Assembly: GCA_900113995.1 (NCBI GenBank)
Contig: FORK01000006.1
Coordinates: 1 to 49,536 of the forward strand
Direction: 5' to 3'
Source: Ruminococcaceae bacterium D5
GTDB lineage: Bacteria; Bacillota; Clostridia; Oscillospirales; Ruminococcaceae
DNA length: 49,536 nt
The translations under genes and the position numbers were made by a program. Positions 25,465 to 32,586 of this stretch are shown here, piece after piece. The notes beneath the pieces were generated by a model that was given only the letters and a program-made list of their open reading frames with translations, made no database searches and was not told where the DNA came from. Position 1 is the first letter of the stretch. Each line of letters starts with the position of its first letter.

Positions 25465-26169
25465 TCAGTTGGAGCCTTCCTCTGTCTTAAAGAAATTGAC
25501 CAGGCGCGTCAGATTATATTCCGTGTGGCGCTGATACAGCTTCAAAACTCTCTTGGTATCCCGCGCGCAGATGCCTTCGGTAATTTCTTCATGCATTTCC
25601 ACACCGAAGCCATGACTGCCCGGCACACGGTTCATCTCAATAAAGATGCTGACTATCATCTCGCGGTTGCAAAGCATCGACCGCTTCAGGAACTCGTTAT
25701 GGGAACAGCAAACAACGGCATAATGAAAATCAAAATCCCTGTTGCTGAAGCCATCGAGATCCCCGAAAGCATCCCGCATGGCCTGCACACAACTGCGCAG
25801 GCGTTCAAAGTCCTCTTCCACCGCATACTTTGCGGACAGCTCGACAGCGGAATATTCTACGCTCTGACGGAATTCCATCATGCTGACATAAGTCTGTTCG
25901 CTCAGCGCAATATGGGCATCGGGGATCGAGTAGTTCTGCGGATTGGAAACGAAGGAACCCATGCCCTGACGCGTCACAATCAAACGCTCGCTGCGAAGCC
26001 GCTGCAAAGCCTCACGGATGACGACGCGGCTGACTGAGAACTGTGCGGCAAGCCGGTTTTCGCTGGCGATTTTTTCGCCCTCGCTCCAGCTCCCGGACAA
26101 AATCATCTCGCGGATCTGCCGGTGGACTTCGCTGACCAGATTCTTCTTTTCAATTTTTACAATTTCCAA
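25465..26169 (-). CDS. GntR-family (FadR subgroup) transcriptional regulator
   Basis: The 234-residue protein has the N-terminal winged helix of GntR proteins (GEKIASENRLAAQFSVSRVV, then REALQRLRSERLIVTRQGMGSFV split by residues 40-73) and a C-terminal all-helical FCD domain with putative metal ligands Asp/His (FDFHYAVVCCSHNEFL and MHEEITEGI). The start is a TTG at 26169; the frame is closed shortly upstream and offers no better codon. It precedes and is co-oriented with the sugar-acid operon and most likely represses it until a sugar-acid intermediate binds. Confidence 0.92.
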   Translation of the reverse strand: MEIVKIEKKNLVSEVHRQIREMILSGSWSEGEKIASENRLAAQFSVSRVVIREALQRLRSERLIVTRQGMGSFVSNPQNYSIPDAHIALSEQTYVSMMEFRQSVEYSAVELSAKYAVEEDFERLRSCVQAMRDAFGDLDGFSNRDFDFHYAVVCCSHNEFLKRSMLCNREMIVSIFIEMNRVPGSHGFGVEMHEEITEGICARDTKRVLKLYQRHTEYNLTRLVNFFKTEEGSN

Positions 26170-26215
26170 CCGTATACAACCTTTTCATCATGATGTCAGT
26201 GGAGATTCGTGTATG

Positions 26216-26239
26216 TTGTAGGACAACTTACAGGACGTA
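26216..26239. promoter_or_regulatory. candidate GntR autoregulatory operators
   Basis: TTGTAGGACAA at 26216-26226 is a perfect TTGT-N3-ACAA dyad of the FadR type. A second copy, TTACAGGACGTA at 26228-26239, shares the AGGAC core. Both lie upstream of the GntR gene, in its likely promoter region. Confidence 0.55.
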
Positions 26240-26797
26240 GTATAGCTGCTGCCATCCGAAAAGTCAACCTGTTTTTCTGTCTTTTGTGGAATTTGCTAAA
26301 AATCTTCCTGCTTTTTGTCACTATTGGAGAAATCGCTTTCCAATCGTGCCGCGGGTGAATCGCTGGCGGCTTCAACATCTTCCTGTCTGCATTAAAGTCC
26401 CCGCAGGCCCGTCGCGCCTTAGCCTGGTCAATCAGGGTTGAGGTGCGGCATTTCTACCTCCACCGCCAAAAAGGATATCCGCATCTCCCCGCCCGCCTCC
26501 CGCGGGCGGCAGATTTGGGCTAGATACCCAGCATGAGTCTGAGCACCGGCCCTGATACCGCCCGCAGATGGCAGGCTCGGGCGCGGCGGCTGGGCTGGGA
26601 AAACTTTTTCGAAGGAAGCCAGCTGCTACCTCCCGCAGGCGGCAGACCCGGGTGCGGATTCAGTACAGCGGACTCGTCCCAAAGGCGAAAAAACACACCG
26701 TCCGACTGGAAAGTCTCGCCTCAAAGCGCCGGCGCTTCATGCCAAAAGCGGTGTTTCCGGGCCGGCTTTAACGGCAACGTCAGGCGCCCCTGTATCA

Positions 26798-26923
26798 GCC
26801 AAACCGAAGCCCGGCAAATCGGCGCTGATTTGGAATGGAGAAACAGCGGAGCGAGGACGCGATGGCTTTTTAATGCTTTGTATTAAAAAGCCGCACAAGC
26901 GATACAAGGCTTACGATGACGTG
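26798..26923. repeat. diverged copy A of a tRNA-flanking repeat
   Basis: This stretch shares several segments, in order, with 27149-27263: AAACCGAAGCCC, then a TTTGGAA segment, then (A/G)GCG-N-TACAAGGCTT and GACGTG. Overall identity is moderate by eye. Copy B ends inside the 3' end of the tRNA-Arg gene; copy A has no tRNA beside it. It also contains a 10-bp hairpin, GGCTTTTTAA/TTAAAAAGCC, at 26864-26892. Confidence 0.45.
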
Positions 26924-27049
26924 CCTGATGCGGTTAAAATAGATGTTTTGGGGTTCAGGTTTGGGAGGGAAAATGGGTGCAAAAAACCGTCAGGCTCTCT
27001 TGCGCGTCCAATCACCAGCCGCAGTAAAAGCCGCTTGGCGGCTTTGTCC

Positions 27050-27085
27050 AAAAGGAAAGACACCCAATCGGGTGTCTTTCCTTTT
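27050..27085. terminator. 16-bp perfect hairpin
   Basis: AAAAGGAAAGACACCC at 27050-27065 pairs exactly with GGGTGTCTTTCCTTTT at 27070-27085 around a four-base loop, ending in T-rich sequence on either strand. It looks like an intrinsic terminator; no intact gene lies close enough to assign it, except the tRNA 180 bases to the right. Confidence 0.6.
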
Positions 27086-27148
27086 CAGAAGGGATGATTA
27101 AAATCGCTATTTCCGCGTAATAAGATAAAACTGCCGCGAAGCGACAAC

Positions 27149-27263
27149 CCCAAACCGAAGCCCAGCGACAGCGGATTCGGTTTGGAAAGAAGGAGCAGCG
27201 GCGTAAGCGCGCTCTGACTTTTGAAAAAAACGGAGCAAGCGTTACAAGGCTTGCTCCGACGTG
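27149..27263. repeat. copy B of the tRNA-flanking repeat
   Basis: This is the partner of 26798-26923. It starts with CCAAACCGAAGCCC and ends with TTACAAGGCTTGCTCCGACGTG, running into the first bases of the tRNA CCA end. Unlike copy A it retains a functional-looking terminator hairpin. Confidence 0.45.
27224..27258 (-). terminator. intrinsic terminator of tRNA-Arg
   Basis: On the minus strand CGGAGCAAGC and GCTTGCTCCG (27231-27240 with 27249-27258) form a 10-bp stem, followed by seven Ts (complement of A at 27224-27230). It begins four bases after the tRNA 3' end. Confidence 0.88.
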
Positions 27264-27336
27264 GTACCCCCGGCGAGAATCGAACTCACAACTAACCCTT
27301 AGGAGGGGCTTGTTATATCCATTTAACTACGGAGGC
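27262..27336 (-). tRNA. tRNA-Arg (anticodon CCU)
   Basis: The minus strand folds as a complete cloverleaf. The acceptor is GCCTCCG with CGGGGGT, and the discriminator A is followed by an encoded CCA. The D-arm runs from GTTA to TAAC. The anticodon stem AGCCC/GGGTT carries the loop CTCCTAA, giving anticodon CCU, and the T-arm GTGAG/CTCGC has loop TTCGATT. It reads AGG codons. A promoter and an intrinsic terminator flank it closely, so it is a monocistronic gene. Confidence 0.95.
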
Positions 27337-27354
27337 ATTTGAGATGTGGGTTTT

Positions 27355-27384
27355 ATTATATAACGTCAGAAGCCGACTTGTCAA
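27355..27384 (-). promoter_or_regulatory. sigma-A promoter of tRNA-Arg
   Basis: On the minus strand TTGACA (complement of 27379-27384) and TATAAT (complement of 27355-27360) are 18 bases apart, or 16 using the overlapping TATATA. Transcription would begin within about ten bases of the tRNA 5' end. Confidence 0.82.
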
Positions 27385-27561
27385 TGAGGGAGAGCCGGCA
27401 GAATTTGCGGGGACAGGACGGACTTTTAGGATTTTTCGCAAAAGAGGGGAGAATTTTTTTGCAAAAAAATTTGAGGTCTTTTATAACGGGGCGAATGATG
27501 ATACAATAACAGAGTATCATCATGGCGGCCTCAGGCCGCTTTTTCACGGAGGCAAGAGCAA

Positions 27562-27978
27562 ATGAAGCGAGAAAAATCTTGTGGCGCGCTGGTCTACCGC
27601 TACGAAGGGGACCGGCTGATGCTGCTGCTCCTCCGGCACCGGCACGGAGGGCACTGGTCCTTCCCGAAGGGCCATGTGGAAGGGGAGGAAACCGAGACTG
27701 AAACGGCGCTGCGCGAAATCCGGGAGGAAACCGGTCTGAGCGTTTCTCTGCGGGAAGGATTCCGCCATACGGTGGAATACTATCCAAAACCGGGGGTGCG
27801 CAAGCAGGTCGTTTACTTTCTGGGGGAAGCTCCCGCCGACGCAAAAATTGTCCGGCAGGAGGAGGAGATCAGCGAGCTGCACTGGGTCGAATGGAGCCAG
27901 GCAGTCGAAGCGGTCACCTTTAAAAACGACCGCAACCTGCTGAATTTTGCATGGGAGTATCTGACCGAAGGGAGGTAA
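27562..27978 (+). CDS. Nudix hydrolase, bis(5'-nucleosyl)-tetraphosphatase-like
   Basis: The 138-residue protein has a complete Nudix box, GHVEGEETETETALREIREE followed by TGL, at about residues 36-58, which binds metal and cleaves nucleoside diphosphate-linked compounds. The start MKREKSCGALVYRYEGDRL and the SFPKGHVEGEE context are those of the diadenosine tetraphosphate hydrolase group found in Firmicutes. The gene starts with ATG after a GGAGGC site and lies six bases upstream of trkH. Confidence 0.9.
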   Translation: MKREKSCGALVYRYEGDRLMLLLLRHRHGGHWSFPKGHVEGEETETETALREIREETGLSVSLREGFRHTVEYYPKPGVRKQVVYFLGEAPADAKIVRQEEEISELHWVEWSQAVEAVTFKNDRNLLNFAWEYLTEGR

Positions 27979-27984
27979 GCTGAT

Positions 27985-29364
27985 TTGAAACGGGAAAAGG
28001 AGCCGGTGCCGCGCGATGCCCGTGCGATCAGTCCGGCGCGGATTATCGCCGTGAGCTTTGCCATTGTGATCGCGCTGGGTACCCTGCTGCTCCTGCTGCC
28101 CGCCTGCACTGCGCCGGGAAAGCACACCACCTTTCTGGATGCGCTTTTCACCGCTACCTCGGCGAGCTGCGTGACCGGCCTCGTCACTGTCGATACCGGA
28201 ACCCACTGGTCAACGGCCGGACAGCTTGTCATCATGCTGCTGCTGCAAATCGGCGGACTCGGTCTCGTGACCTTTACCACCTTTTTTAACGTCATGATCG
28301 GCCGGCGCCTCGGACTCCGGTCCCGCATTCTCGCGCAGGAGTCGGTCAACGGCACCGGCCTGGAAAATATCACCCTGCTGGTACGGATGGTGGTAACCGC
28401 CTCGCTGCTTTTTGAGCTGGCCGGGGCGCTCATTCTTTCGACCGTCTTTGTGCCGAAATACGGAATGCGGGGAGTTTTTCTGTCGGTCTTTCTTTCGGTT
28501 TCGGCCTTCTGCAACGGCGGAATGGACCCGCTCGGCTTTGAGGAGCCGTTCATCTCCCTCTGCGGCTATTCCTCTGCGCCGGTTGTTCTGGCTGTGATTA
28601 TGGCCCTCATCATTGTCGGCGGCCTTGGTTTCGTCGTCTGGTCGGAGCTTGCCGAATACCGCCTGCGGCACAAGCTTTCCCTGCATACCCGGGTGGTGCT
28701 GATCGGCTCGGCGGCCCTGATCCTGCTCGGGGCGCTGCTGATTCTGCTGCTCGAACACGACAATCCGGCCACCCTCGGGCCGATGAACTGGGGAGACAAG
28801 CTGCTCAACGCCCTCTTCGGCTCGGTGACCTGCCGCACCGCCGGCTTCAACACCTTTGACCTCGCCGGGATGCGCGGCGGCACCAAGGTGCTTTTCTGCG
28901 TGCTGATGTTCATCGGCGCCTGTCCCGGTTCGACCGGCGGCGGCATCAAGGTGACGACCTTTGCGGTGGTCATGATGACCGTCTGGTGCGTGGTGCGGGG
29001 CAACAGCGAAACAGTCATTCTGCGCCGGCGGGTCGCACAGGAGGCGGTCTATAAAGCCCTCGCCATCCTTGTCATCTCACTGCTGGCAGTGGCGCTCTGC
29101 TCCGGAACCATTATGCTCGTAATGGAGGATTACCACCTGTCGGCATCGGGGCTGGACGTCTTCTTCGAAGCCGTTTCCGCTTTTGGCACCGTCGGCCTCT
29201 CCAGCGGCGTGACGGCGGCGGCCAATATTCCGGCCCGCGTTGTTTTGATTTTTGTGATGTATCTGGGGCGTGTCGGCCCGGTTTCCTTCGCGCTGGCGCT
29301 GGCCACCCGGCCTGTGCGCGACCGCAACGTCGTCCTGCCGGAAGGACGGATCGCTGTCGGATAA
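27985..29364 (+). CDS. TrkH/KtrB-family potassium uptake membrane protein
   Basis: The 459-residue protein has the four pore-loop repeats of this superfamily, each with the selectivity glycine: ATSASCVTGLVTVDTGTHWS, SAFCNGGMDPLGF, SVTCRTAGFNTFD and SAFGTVGLSSGVT. It is an ion-coupled potassium importer that normally needs a cytosolic RCK protein (KtrA/TrkA); none is encoded nearby. The TTG start at 27985 follows GGAGG by nine bases. The last six codons lie in the first unit of a 58-bp tandem repeat that continues downstream. Confidence 0.93.
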   Translation: MKREKEPVPRDARAISPARIIAVSFAIVIALGTLLLLLPACTAPGKHTTFLDALFTATSASCVTGLVTVDTGTHWSTAGQLVIMLLLQIGGLGLVTFTTFFNVMIGRRLGLRSRILAQESVNGTGLENITLLVRMVVTASLLFELAGALILSTVFVPKYGMRGVFLSVFLSVSAFCNGGMDPLGFEEPFISLCGYSSAPVVLAVIMALIIVGGLGFVVWSELAEYRLRHKLSLHTRVVLIGSAALILLGALLILLLEHDNPATLGPMNWGDKLLNALFGSVTCRTAGFNTFDLAGMRGGTKVLFCVLMFIGACPGSTGGGIKVTTFAVVMMTVWCVVRGNSETVILRRRVAQEAVYKALAILVISLLAVALCSGTIMLVMEDYHLSASGLDVFFEAVSAFGTVGLSSGVTAAANIPARVVLIFVMYLGRVGPVSFALALATRPVRDRNVVLPEGRIAVG

Positions 29365-29543
29365 ATGCAGAAACAGCAGCCGCAGAGCGCGCCCTTCACA
29401 AGGACGGATTGCTGTCGGATGAATGCAGAAGCAGCAGCCGCAGGGCGTGCCCTTCACAAGGACGGATTGCTGTCGGATGAATGCAGAAGCAGCAGCCGCA
29501 GGGCGTGCCCTTCACAAAGGTGGATCACGTCGGATAAATGCAA
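29344..29543. repeat. 58-bp tandem repeat overlapping the trkH 3' end
   Basis: Units begin with GGACGGAT(C/T)GCTGTCGG at 29344, 29402 and 29460, each running through ATGCAGAA(A/G)CAGCAGCCGC and ending in CCCTTCACAA. A partial, diverged fourth unit begins near 29518 (GGTGGATCACGTCGGATAAA). Units 2 and 3 are almost identical. The first unit contains the trkH stop codon, so the array duplicated the gene end outward. Confidence 0.9.
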
Positions 29544-29581
29544 GCCGCCGCAGAGCAGGGTGCGCTCTGCTCTGCGGCGGC
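29544..29581 (+). terminator. 15-bp hairpin terminating the nudix-trkH transcript
   Basis: GCCGCCGCAGAGCAG at 29544-29558 pairs perfectly with CTGCTCTGCGGCGGC at 29567-29581; GGGTTTTCC follows. It separates trkH from the convergent small gene at 29602-29799. Confidence 0.75.
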
Positions 29582-29601
29582 TGCGGGTTTTCCGCGACGC
29601 C

Positions 29602-29799
29602 TTAGCGCATCATATCGGAAATGCTGTCAATCACGACTCCTGCGTTTTTTGCCGCATGGCTGGCCGCGCGGCGGAGCTTTTTGGCCTGACGCTGCATCGA
29701 ATGGGAACGGTCGCTCATCATATAGGCGGCGGTTCCGGCGATCATTGCAACGGTAATTCCTGCGACGGTGGAAGTCATGCCCGAATTCATTTTGTTCAT
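29602..29799 (-). CDS. small single-TM protein, YtxH-like
   Basis: The 65-residue protein starts at an ATG (29799) with GAGGAG nine bases upstream. It has one hydrophobic segment (STVAGITVAMIAGTAAYMM) followed by a basic, helical tail with RQAKKLRRAASHAAKNAG. This layout resembles YtxH-like and general-stress small membrane proteins of Firmicutes; no specific function can be given. It is convergent with trkH. Confidence 0.65.
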   Translation of the reverse strand: MNKMNSGMTSTVAGITVAMIAGTAAYMMSDRSHSMQRQAKKLRRAASHAAKNAGVVIDSISDMMR

Positions 29800-30125
29800 A
29801 CTGCGATTCTCCTCGTTTCGGTTTTGGGGACCGAAGCTAGCTTGTGCAGTTCGGGCGGGTTTAGCCGCTGAAGTTTCTCCCATGTGATTCTACCTTTTGC
29901 ACAAACTTTCATCTTCTGATTTTGCTGTGGTTGTGCATTGTTTTTTCAAAAATTTTCCGGTGGGCAACCGCTTAAAAATTTTATGTGTTTTTCCATAATT
30001 TTTGGGAAAATTAAAAAGCCAAAAATAGAATTTTCTCCAACAAAGCGTCCTTTTCCGCCGTAGATATCAAAATTTGCGGCGGCAGGCAAAATCAGCTAAC
30101 ATATGAGACAAGAGAGGTTTTTCCT

Positions 30126-30989
30126 ATGAACCGACCCCTTCGAATCGCTGCAATCCATGATCTCTCCGGCTTCGGCCGCTGCTCCCTGACCGTCATTCTT
30201 CCGGTGCTCTCGGCGATGGGAATGCAGGTCTGTCCGGTGCCGACCGCCGTTCTCTCCACCCATACCGGCGGAATGGGGGAGGTGGTCATGCGGGATCTGA
30301 CCGACTTTCTCGAGCCGGCGCTCGATCACTACCGCAGACTTGAACTTGCCTTCGAGTGCATCTACACCGGATTTCTCGGCTCGCCGGAGCAGATCAGCCA
30401 TTGCCTCGACTACTTCCGCAGCTATCCCCAGGCGCTGGCCGTGGTGGACCCGGTCATGGGGGATCACGGCAAGAGCTACCGCACCGTCACCGGTGAGATG
30501 CGCGGGCGGATGCGCGAGCTGGTGGCAGTCGCGGACCTGATCACCCCGAACCTCACCGAGGCGTACATGCTGCTGGGCGAGGAATACAGCCCGGTTCCGC
30601 TGACCCGCGCGCAGGCGAAAAGCATGCTGGCGCGTCTTTCGGAGCTGGGGCCGGAGCAGGTGGTCATCACCGGCGCTTCGCTGGCGAGCGGCGAACGGAT
30701 GGCGAATCTCGGCTACGACCGGGGGCGCAGTGCCTTCTGGTACGTCGCCTGCGACTATGTCCCGGTTTCCTACCCCGGAACCGGCGACCTCTTCGCGGCG
30801 GTGCTTACCGGCGCGCTGCTGCAGGATGACAGCCTGCCGATGGCCATCAACCGCGCCACCCGCTTCTGCGAGCTGGCGATCAAGACGACCTTCGGTTACG
30901 GCAGCGATCCACGCCACGGCGTCATGCTGGAACGCTCCCTCGGGGCGCTGACCCAGCGGGAGATCCTCTCGGATTATCAACTGCTCTGA
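30126..30989 (+). CDS. pyridoxal/pyridoxamine kinase (ribokinase superfamily)
   Basis: The 287-residue protein matches PdxK/PdxY-type kinases: RIAAIHDLSGFGRCSLTVIL at the start, PTAVLSTHTGGMG, VVDPVMGDHGKSYRTV near residues 105-120, LITPNLTEAYMLLGE, and the anion-hole/catalytic block SYPGTGDLFAAVLTGALL with the catalytic Asp. It phosphorylates pyridoxal or related vitamers for PLP salvage. The gene for an ECF-transporter S component begins 43 bases downstream, which supports vitamin B6 uptake coupled to phosphorylation. Confidence 0.92.
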   Translation: MNRPLRIAAIHDLSGFGRCSLTVILPVLSAMGMQVCPVPTAVLSTHTGGMGEVVMRDLTDFLEPALDHYRRLELAFECIYTGFLGSPEQISHCLDYFRSYPQALAVVDPVMGDHGKSYRTVTGEMRGRMRELVAVADLITPNLTEAYMLLGEEYSPVPLTRAQAKSMLARLSELGPEQVVITGASLASGERMANLGYDRGRSAFWYVACDYVPVSYPGTGDLFAAVLTGALLQDDSLPMAINRATRFCELAIKTTFGYGSDPRHGVMLERSLGALTQREILSDYQLL

Positions 30990-31032
30990 CGCCGCCCTCT
31001 CCGGGCGGGCGCCCGGAAAGGATGCGTGTGTT

Positions 31033-31599
31033 ATGAAATCCCATGCCAATATCTACCGTCTCTGTGCTATCGGCGTTCTCTCTGCGATGGTATTTGTCGC
31101 CAACTTCTTCTCGATTCCCCTGCCCTTTGAGGCGCGGGTGCATTTCGGGAACGTTTTCTGTGTCCTCTCCGGCCTGCTGCTCGGACCGGTATCCGGCGGC
31201 CTCTGCGCGGGACTCGGCGGCTTCTTTTACGATCTGACCAATCCGATCTATGCAGCGGGGGCCCCGGTCACCTTTCTGATGAAATTTGTGATCGGATTTG
31301 TCGCGGGCGCGATCGCTTTCCGGGGCGGCAGGCGCAGCGAAAGCTTCGCTGTCAATCTGACCGGCGCGGCGGCGGGTTCGATTGCCTATGTTGCGGTCTA
31401 TCTCGCCAAGAATTTTATTGAACAATACTTCTTCCTGCGCAACCCGATGGAGACGGTGACCGCCGCGCTGATTGTAAAGGGCAGCTCGTCCCTGGTCAAC
31501 GCCGTCGTCGCAGTGGTTGTCTCGATGCTGCTGCGGCCGGTTTTCCTCGCGGCGATGCGCTCGTCGGGAATTGACGAAAAACTTGCGCGGGAGAACTGA
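31033..31599 (+). CDS. ECF transporter S component (possible vitamin B6 transporter)
   Basis: The 188-residue protein has about six membrane segments and the S-component pattern: ALSAMVF-like GVLSAMVFVANFFSIPLPFE, HFGNVFCVLSGLLLGPVSGG, then GLGGFFYDLTNP and FLMKFVIGFVAGAI. S components give substrate specificity and share an ECF energising module encoded elsewhere. The linkage to pyridoxal kinase suggests a B6 vitamer as ligand (a PdxU-type role), but this is inferred from context. A bidirectional terminator follows at 31693-31716. Confidence 0.88.
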   Translation: MKSHANIYRLCAIGVLSAMVFVANFFSIPLPFEARVHFGNVFCVLSGLLLGPVSGGLCAGLGGFFYDLTNPIYAAGAPVTFLMKFVIGFVAGAIAFRGGRRSESFAVNLTGAAAGSIAYVAVYLAKNFIEQYFFLRNPMETVTAALIVKGSSSLVNAVVAVVVSMLLRPVFLAAMRSSGIDEKLAREN

Positions 31600-31692
31600 A
31601 AAGCGAAAAGTGCAGTAATTAGAACTGCGCAAAAATCGACGGGAACTTTTGCGGGAAAGCGGAAAAGGCTGTCCCGCCATTTGGAAAAAATC

Positions 31693-31716
31693 CCCCGCCT
31701 GACGTATCAGGCGGGG
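31693..31716. terminator. bidirectional intrinsic terminator
   Basis: CCCCGCCTGA and TCAGGCGGGG form a 10-bp stem with the loop CGTA, flanked by A6 on the left and AATTTTT on the right. It can end the pdxK/ECF transcript and the opposite small reading frame, whose stop codon lies within the stem. Confidence 0.85.
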
Positions 31717-32000
31717 AATTTTTCTTTCTCCTGTCCCTGCAACACTGCTGATCCGCATTCATCCCCGGCGATCCAGATGGCCATCCCGCCCTTAAAACGG
31801 CCGGCGCGGATCGTCTGGCAGAGTCCGTCCAGCTTATCCGTCCGTAACTTGTTTTGCATTTTCCTGTCCTGATAATCCCGCCACTCGGTTTTCCCCTCGT
31901 TTTGCAGCTCCAGCAGCTTGATTGGCAAGCCAGACAAGAGCCATCCTTTTTGTTCCCTTTCGCCATCCTGCATTCCGCTTCTCCCCTGCTCATTTTGCAC
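31707..32000 (-). CDS. possible small protein of unknown function
   Basis: A 97-codon frame starts with GTG at 32000 within the XRE operator dyad and ends in the terminator stem. The protein is hydrophilic and rich in Gln, Lys and Gly, with no motif that I recognise, and no ribosome binding site is evident. Its position, opposite to the XRE gene and filling the space exactly up to a terminator, is the only support. It may be a chance frame. Confidence 0.25.
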   Translation of the reverse strand: MQNEQGRSGMQDGEREQKGWLLSGLPIKLLELQNEGKTEWRDYQDRKMQNKLRTDKLDGLCQTIRAGRFKGGMAIWIAGDECGSAVLQGQEKEKFPA

Positions 32001-32042
32001 ACCGAACGGTGTACAATTTTCACTCTATAACACCAGATGGTG
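32000..32042. promoter_or_regulatory. paired operator dyads CACC-N4-GGTG upstream of the XRE gene
   Basis: CACCGAACGGTG at 32000-32011 lies within a longer near-perfect dyad (TTGCACACCG/CGGTGTACAA). CACCAGATGGTG is at 32031-32042. Their centres are 31 bp apart, about three helical turns, as expected for cooperative binding by a small dimeric repressor. The XRE gene starts 44 bases to the right. Confidence 0.65.
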
Positions 32043-32086
32043 CGCGCTGTCAATATCATAAATCCATATTGACAGGAGGAAGCCGT

Positions 32087-32299
32087 ATGTCATATCAACG
32101 AATCAAAGAGTTAAGGACGGATGCTGATTTAAGCCAAAAGAAGATCGCTGAAATTTTTCATATGAATAAAACGACCTACGCACGCTATGAGACCGGCGAA
32201 CGGGAGATACCGCTGAATATCGCCATTCTGCTGGCGAAATATTATGGGATAAGCTTGGATTATCTCTCCGGACTGACCGGTACCCGCAAATATCCGTAA
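32087..32299 (+). CDS. XRE-family helix-turn-helix regulator (single domain)
   Basis: The 70-residue protein is a lone Cro/CI-type HTH: MSYQRIKELRTDADLSQKKI, then AEIFHMNKTTYARYETGERE and LAKYYGISLDYLSGLTG. Plasmid, phage and stress regulators of Firmicutes have this compact form. The ATG has AGGAGG at good spacing. Upstream dyads suggest autoregulation. No phage or toxin-antitoxin partner is evident. Confidence 0.9.
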   Translation: MSYQRIKELRTDADLSQKKIAEIFHMNKTTYARYETGEREIPLNIAILLAKYYGISLDYLSGLTGTRKYP

Positions 32300-32339
32300 T
32301 TCGGCGATCACCTTTTTTCGGATAAGCACTGACCTTCCG

Positions 32340-32389
32340 GCAGGAGAACGCAGGGAACCCTCCTCGCAGGATTCCCTGCGTTCTCCTGC
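32340..32389. terminator. 17-bp hairpin after the XRE gene
   Basis: GCAGGAGAACGCAGGGA (32340-32356) pairs with TCCCTGCGTTCTCCTGC (32373-32389). No strong T run follows. It lies 40 bases after the XRE stop. The next 100 bases contain the short dyad CTCAGGGC-GCC-GCCCTGAG and no gene. Confidence 0.6.
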
Positions 32390-32500
32390 TGTAATGCTGA
32401 AAGGCATTTCGATTTCTGCGGGAACCGGCTCAGGGCGCCGCCCTGAGAACCCGCGGGTCTTTCGAAAAGGTTTGGCCCAAACTCTTTTCTTTCCCCGCCA

Positions 32501-32536
32501 AAAAGGGGCTTCCTCCTGACAGAGGAAGCCCCTTTT
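32501..32536. terminator. intrinsic terminator of proS
   Basis: AAAAGGGGCTTCCTC at 32501-32515 pairs with GAGGAAGCCCCTTTT at 32522-32536 around six bases. It lies 50 bases beyond the proS stop on the minus strand, with T-rich sequence on either side. Confidence 0.85.
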
Positions 32537-32586
32537 ATCGTCGGTTTTTCGCTTAATCCCGCATGTGCAAACCACACGGTCACATT

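Larger units (their letters stand above)
26240..27223. other. gene-poor interval with diverged repeats
   Basis: About 1 kb contains no open frame with codon structure or a family match. Short frames here look like chance readings of GC-rich repeats. The related strings CTCCCGCGGGCGGCAGA (26499) and CTCCCGCAGGCGGCAGA (26632) are visible. A roughly 120-base element at about 26798-26923 resembles the one next to the tRNA at 27149-27263. Two hairpins are listed separately. It may be a decayed mobile or duplicated tRNA-flanking region. Confidence 0.5.

Noticed and set aside
26533-27097. Open frames of 60-117 codons in the gene-poor interval
   Set aside because: They have no family resemblance or convincing ribosome binding sites, overlap repeats and hairpins, and have an Arg/Ser/Pro-rich composition typical of chance frames in GC-rich DNA.
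29365-29871. Long plus-strand frames across the 58-bp array
   Set aside because: They are by-products of the repeat and run antisense through the small YtxH-like gene.
32405-32500. Possible dispersed intergenic repeat (CTCAGGGC-GCC-GCCCTGAG and CTTTCGAAAAGGTTTGGCCC)
   Set aside because: Only one copy is present in the window, so a repeat cannot be shown; a genome-wide search would decide.
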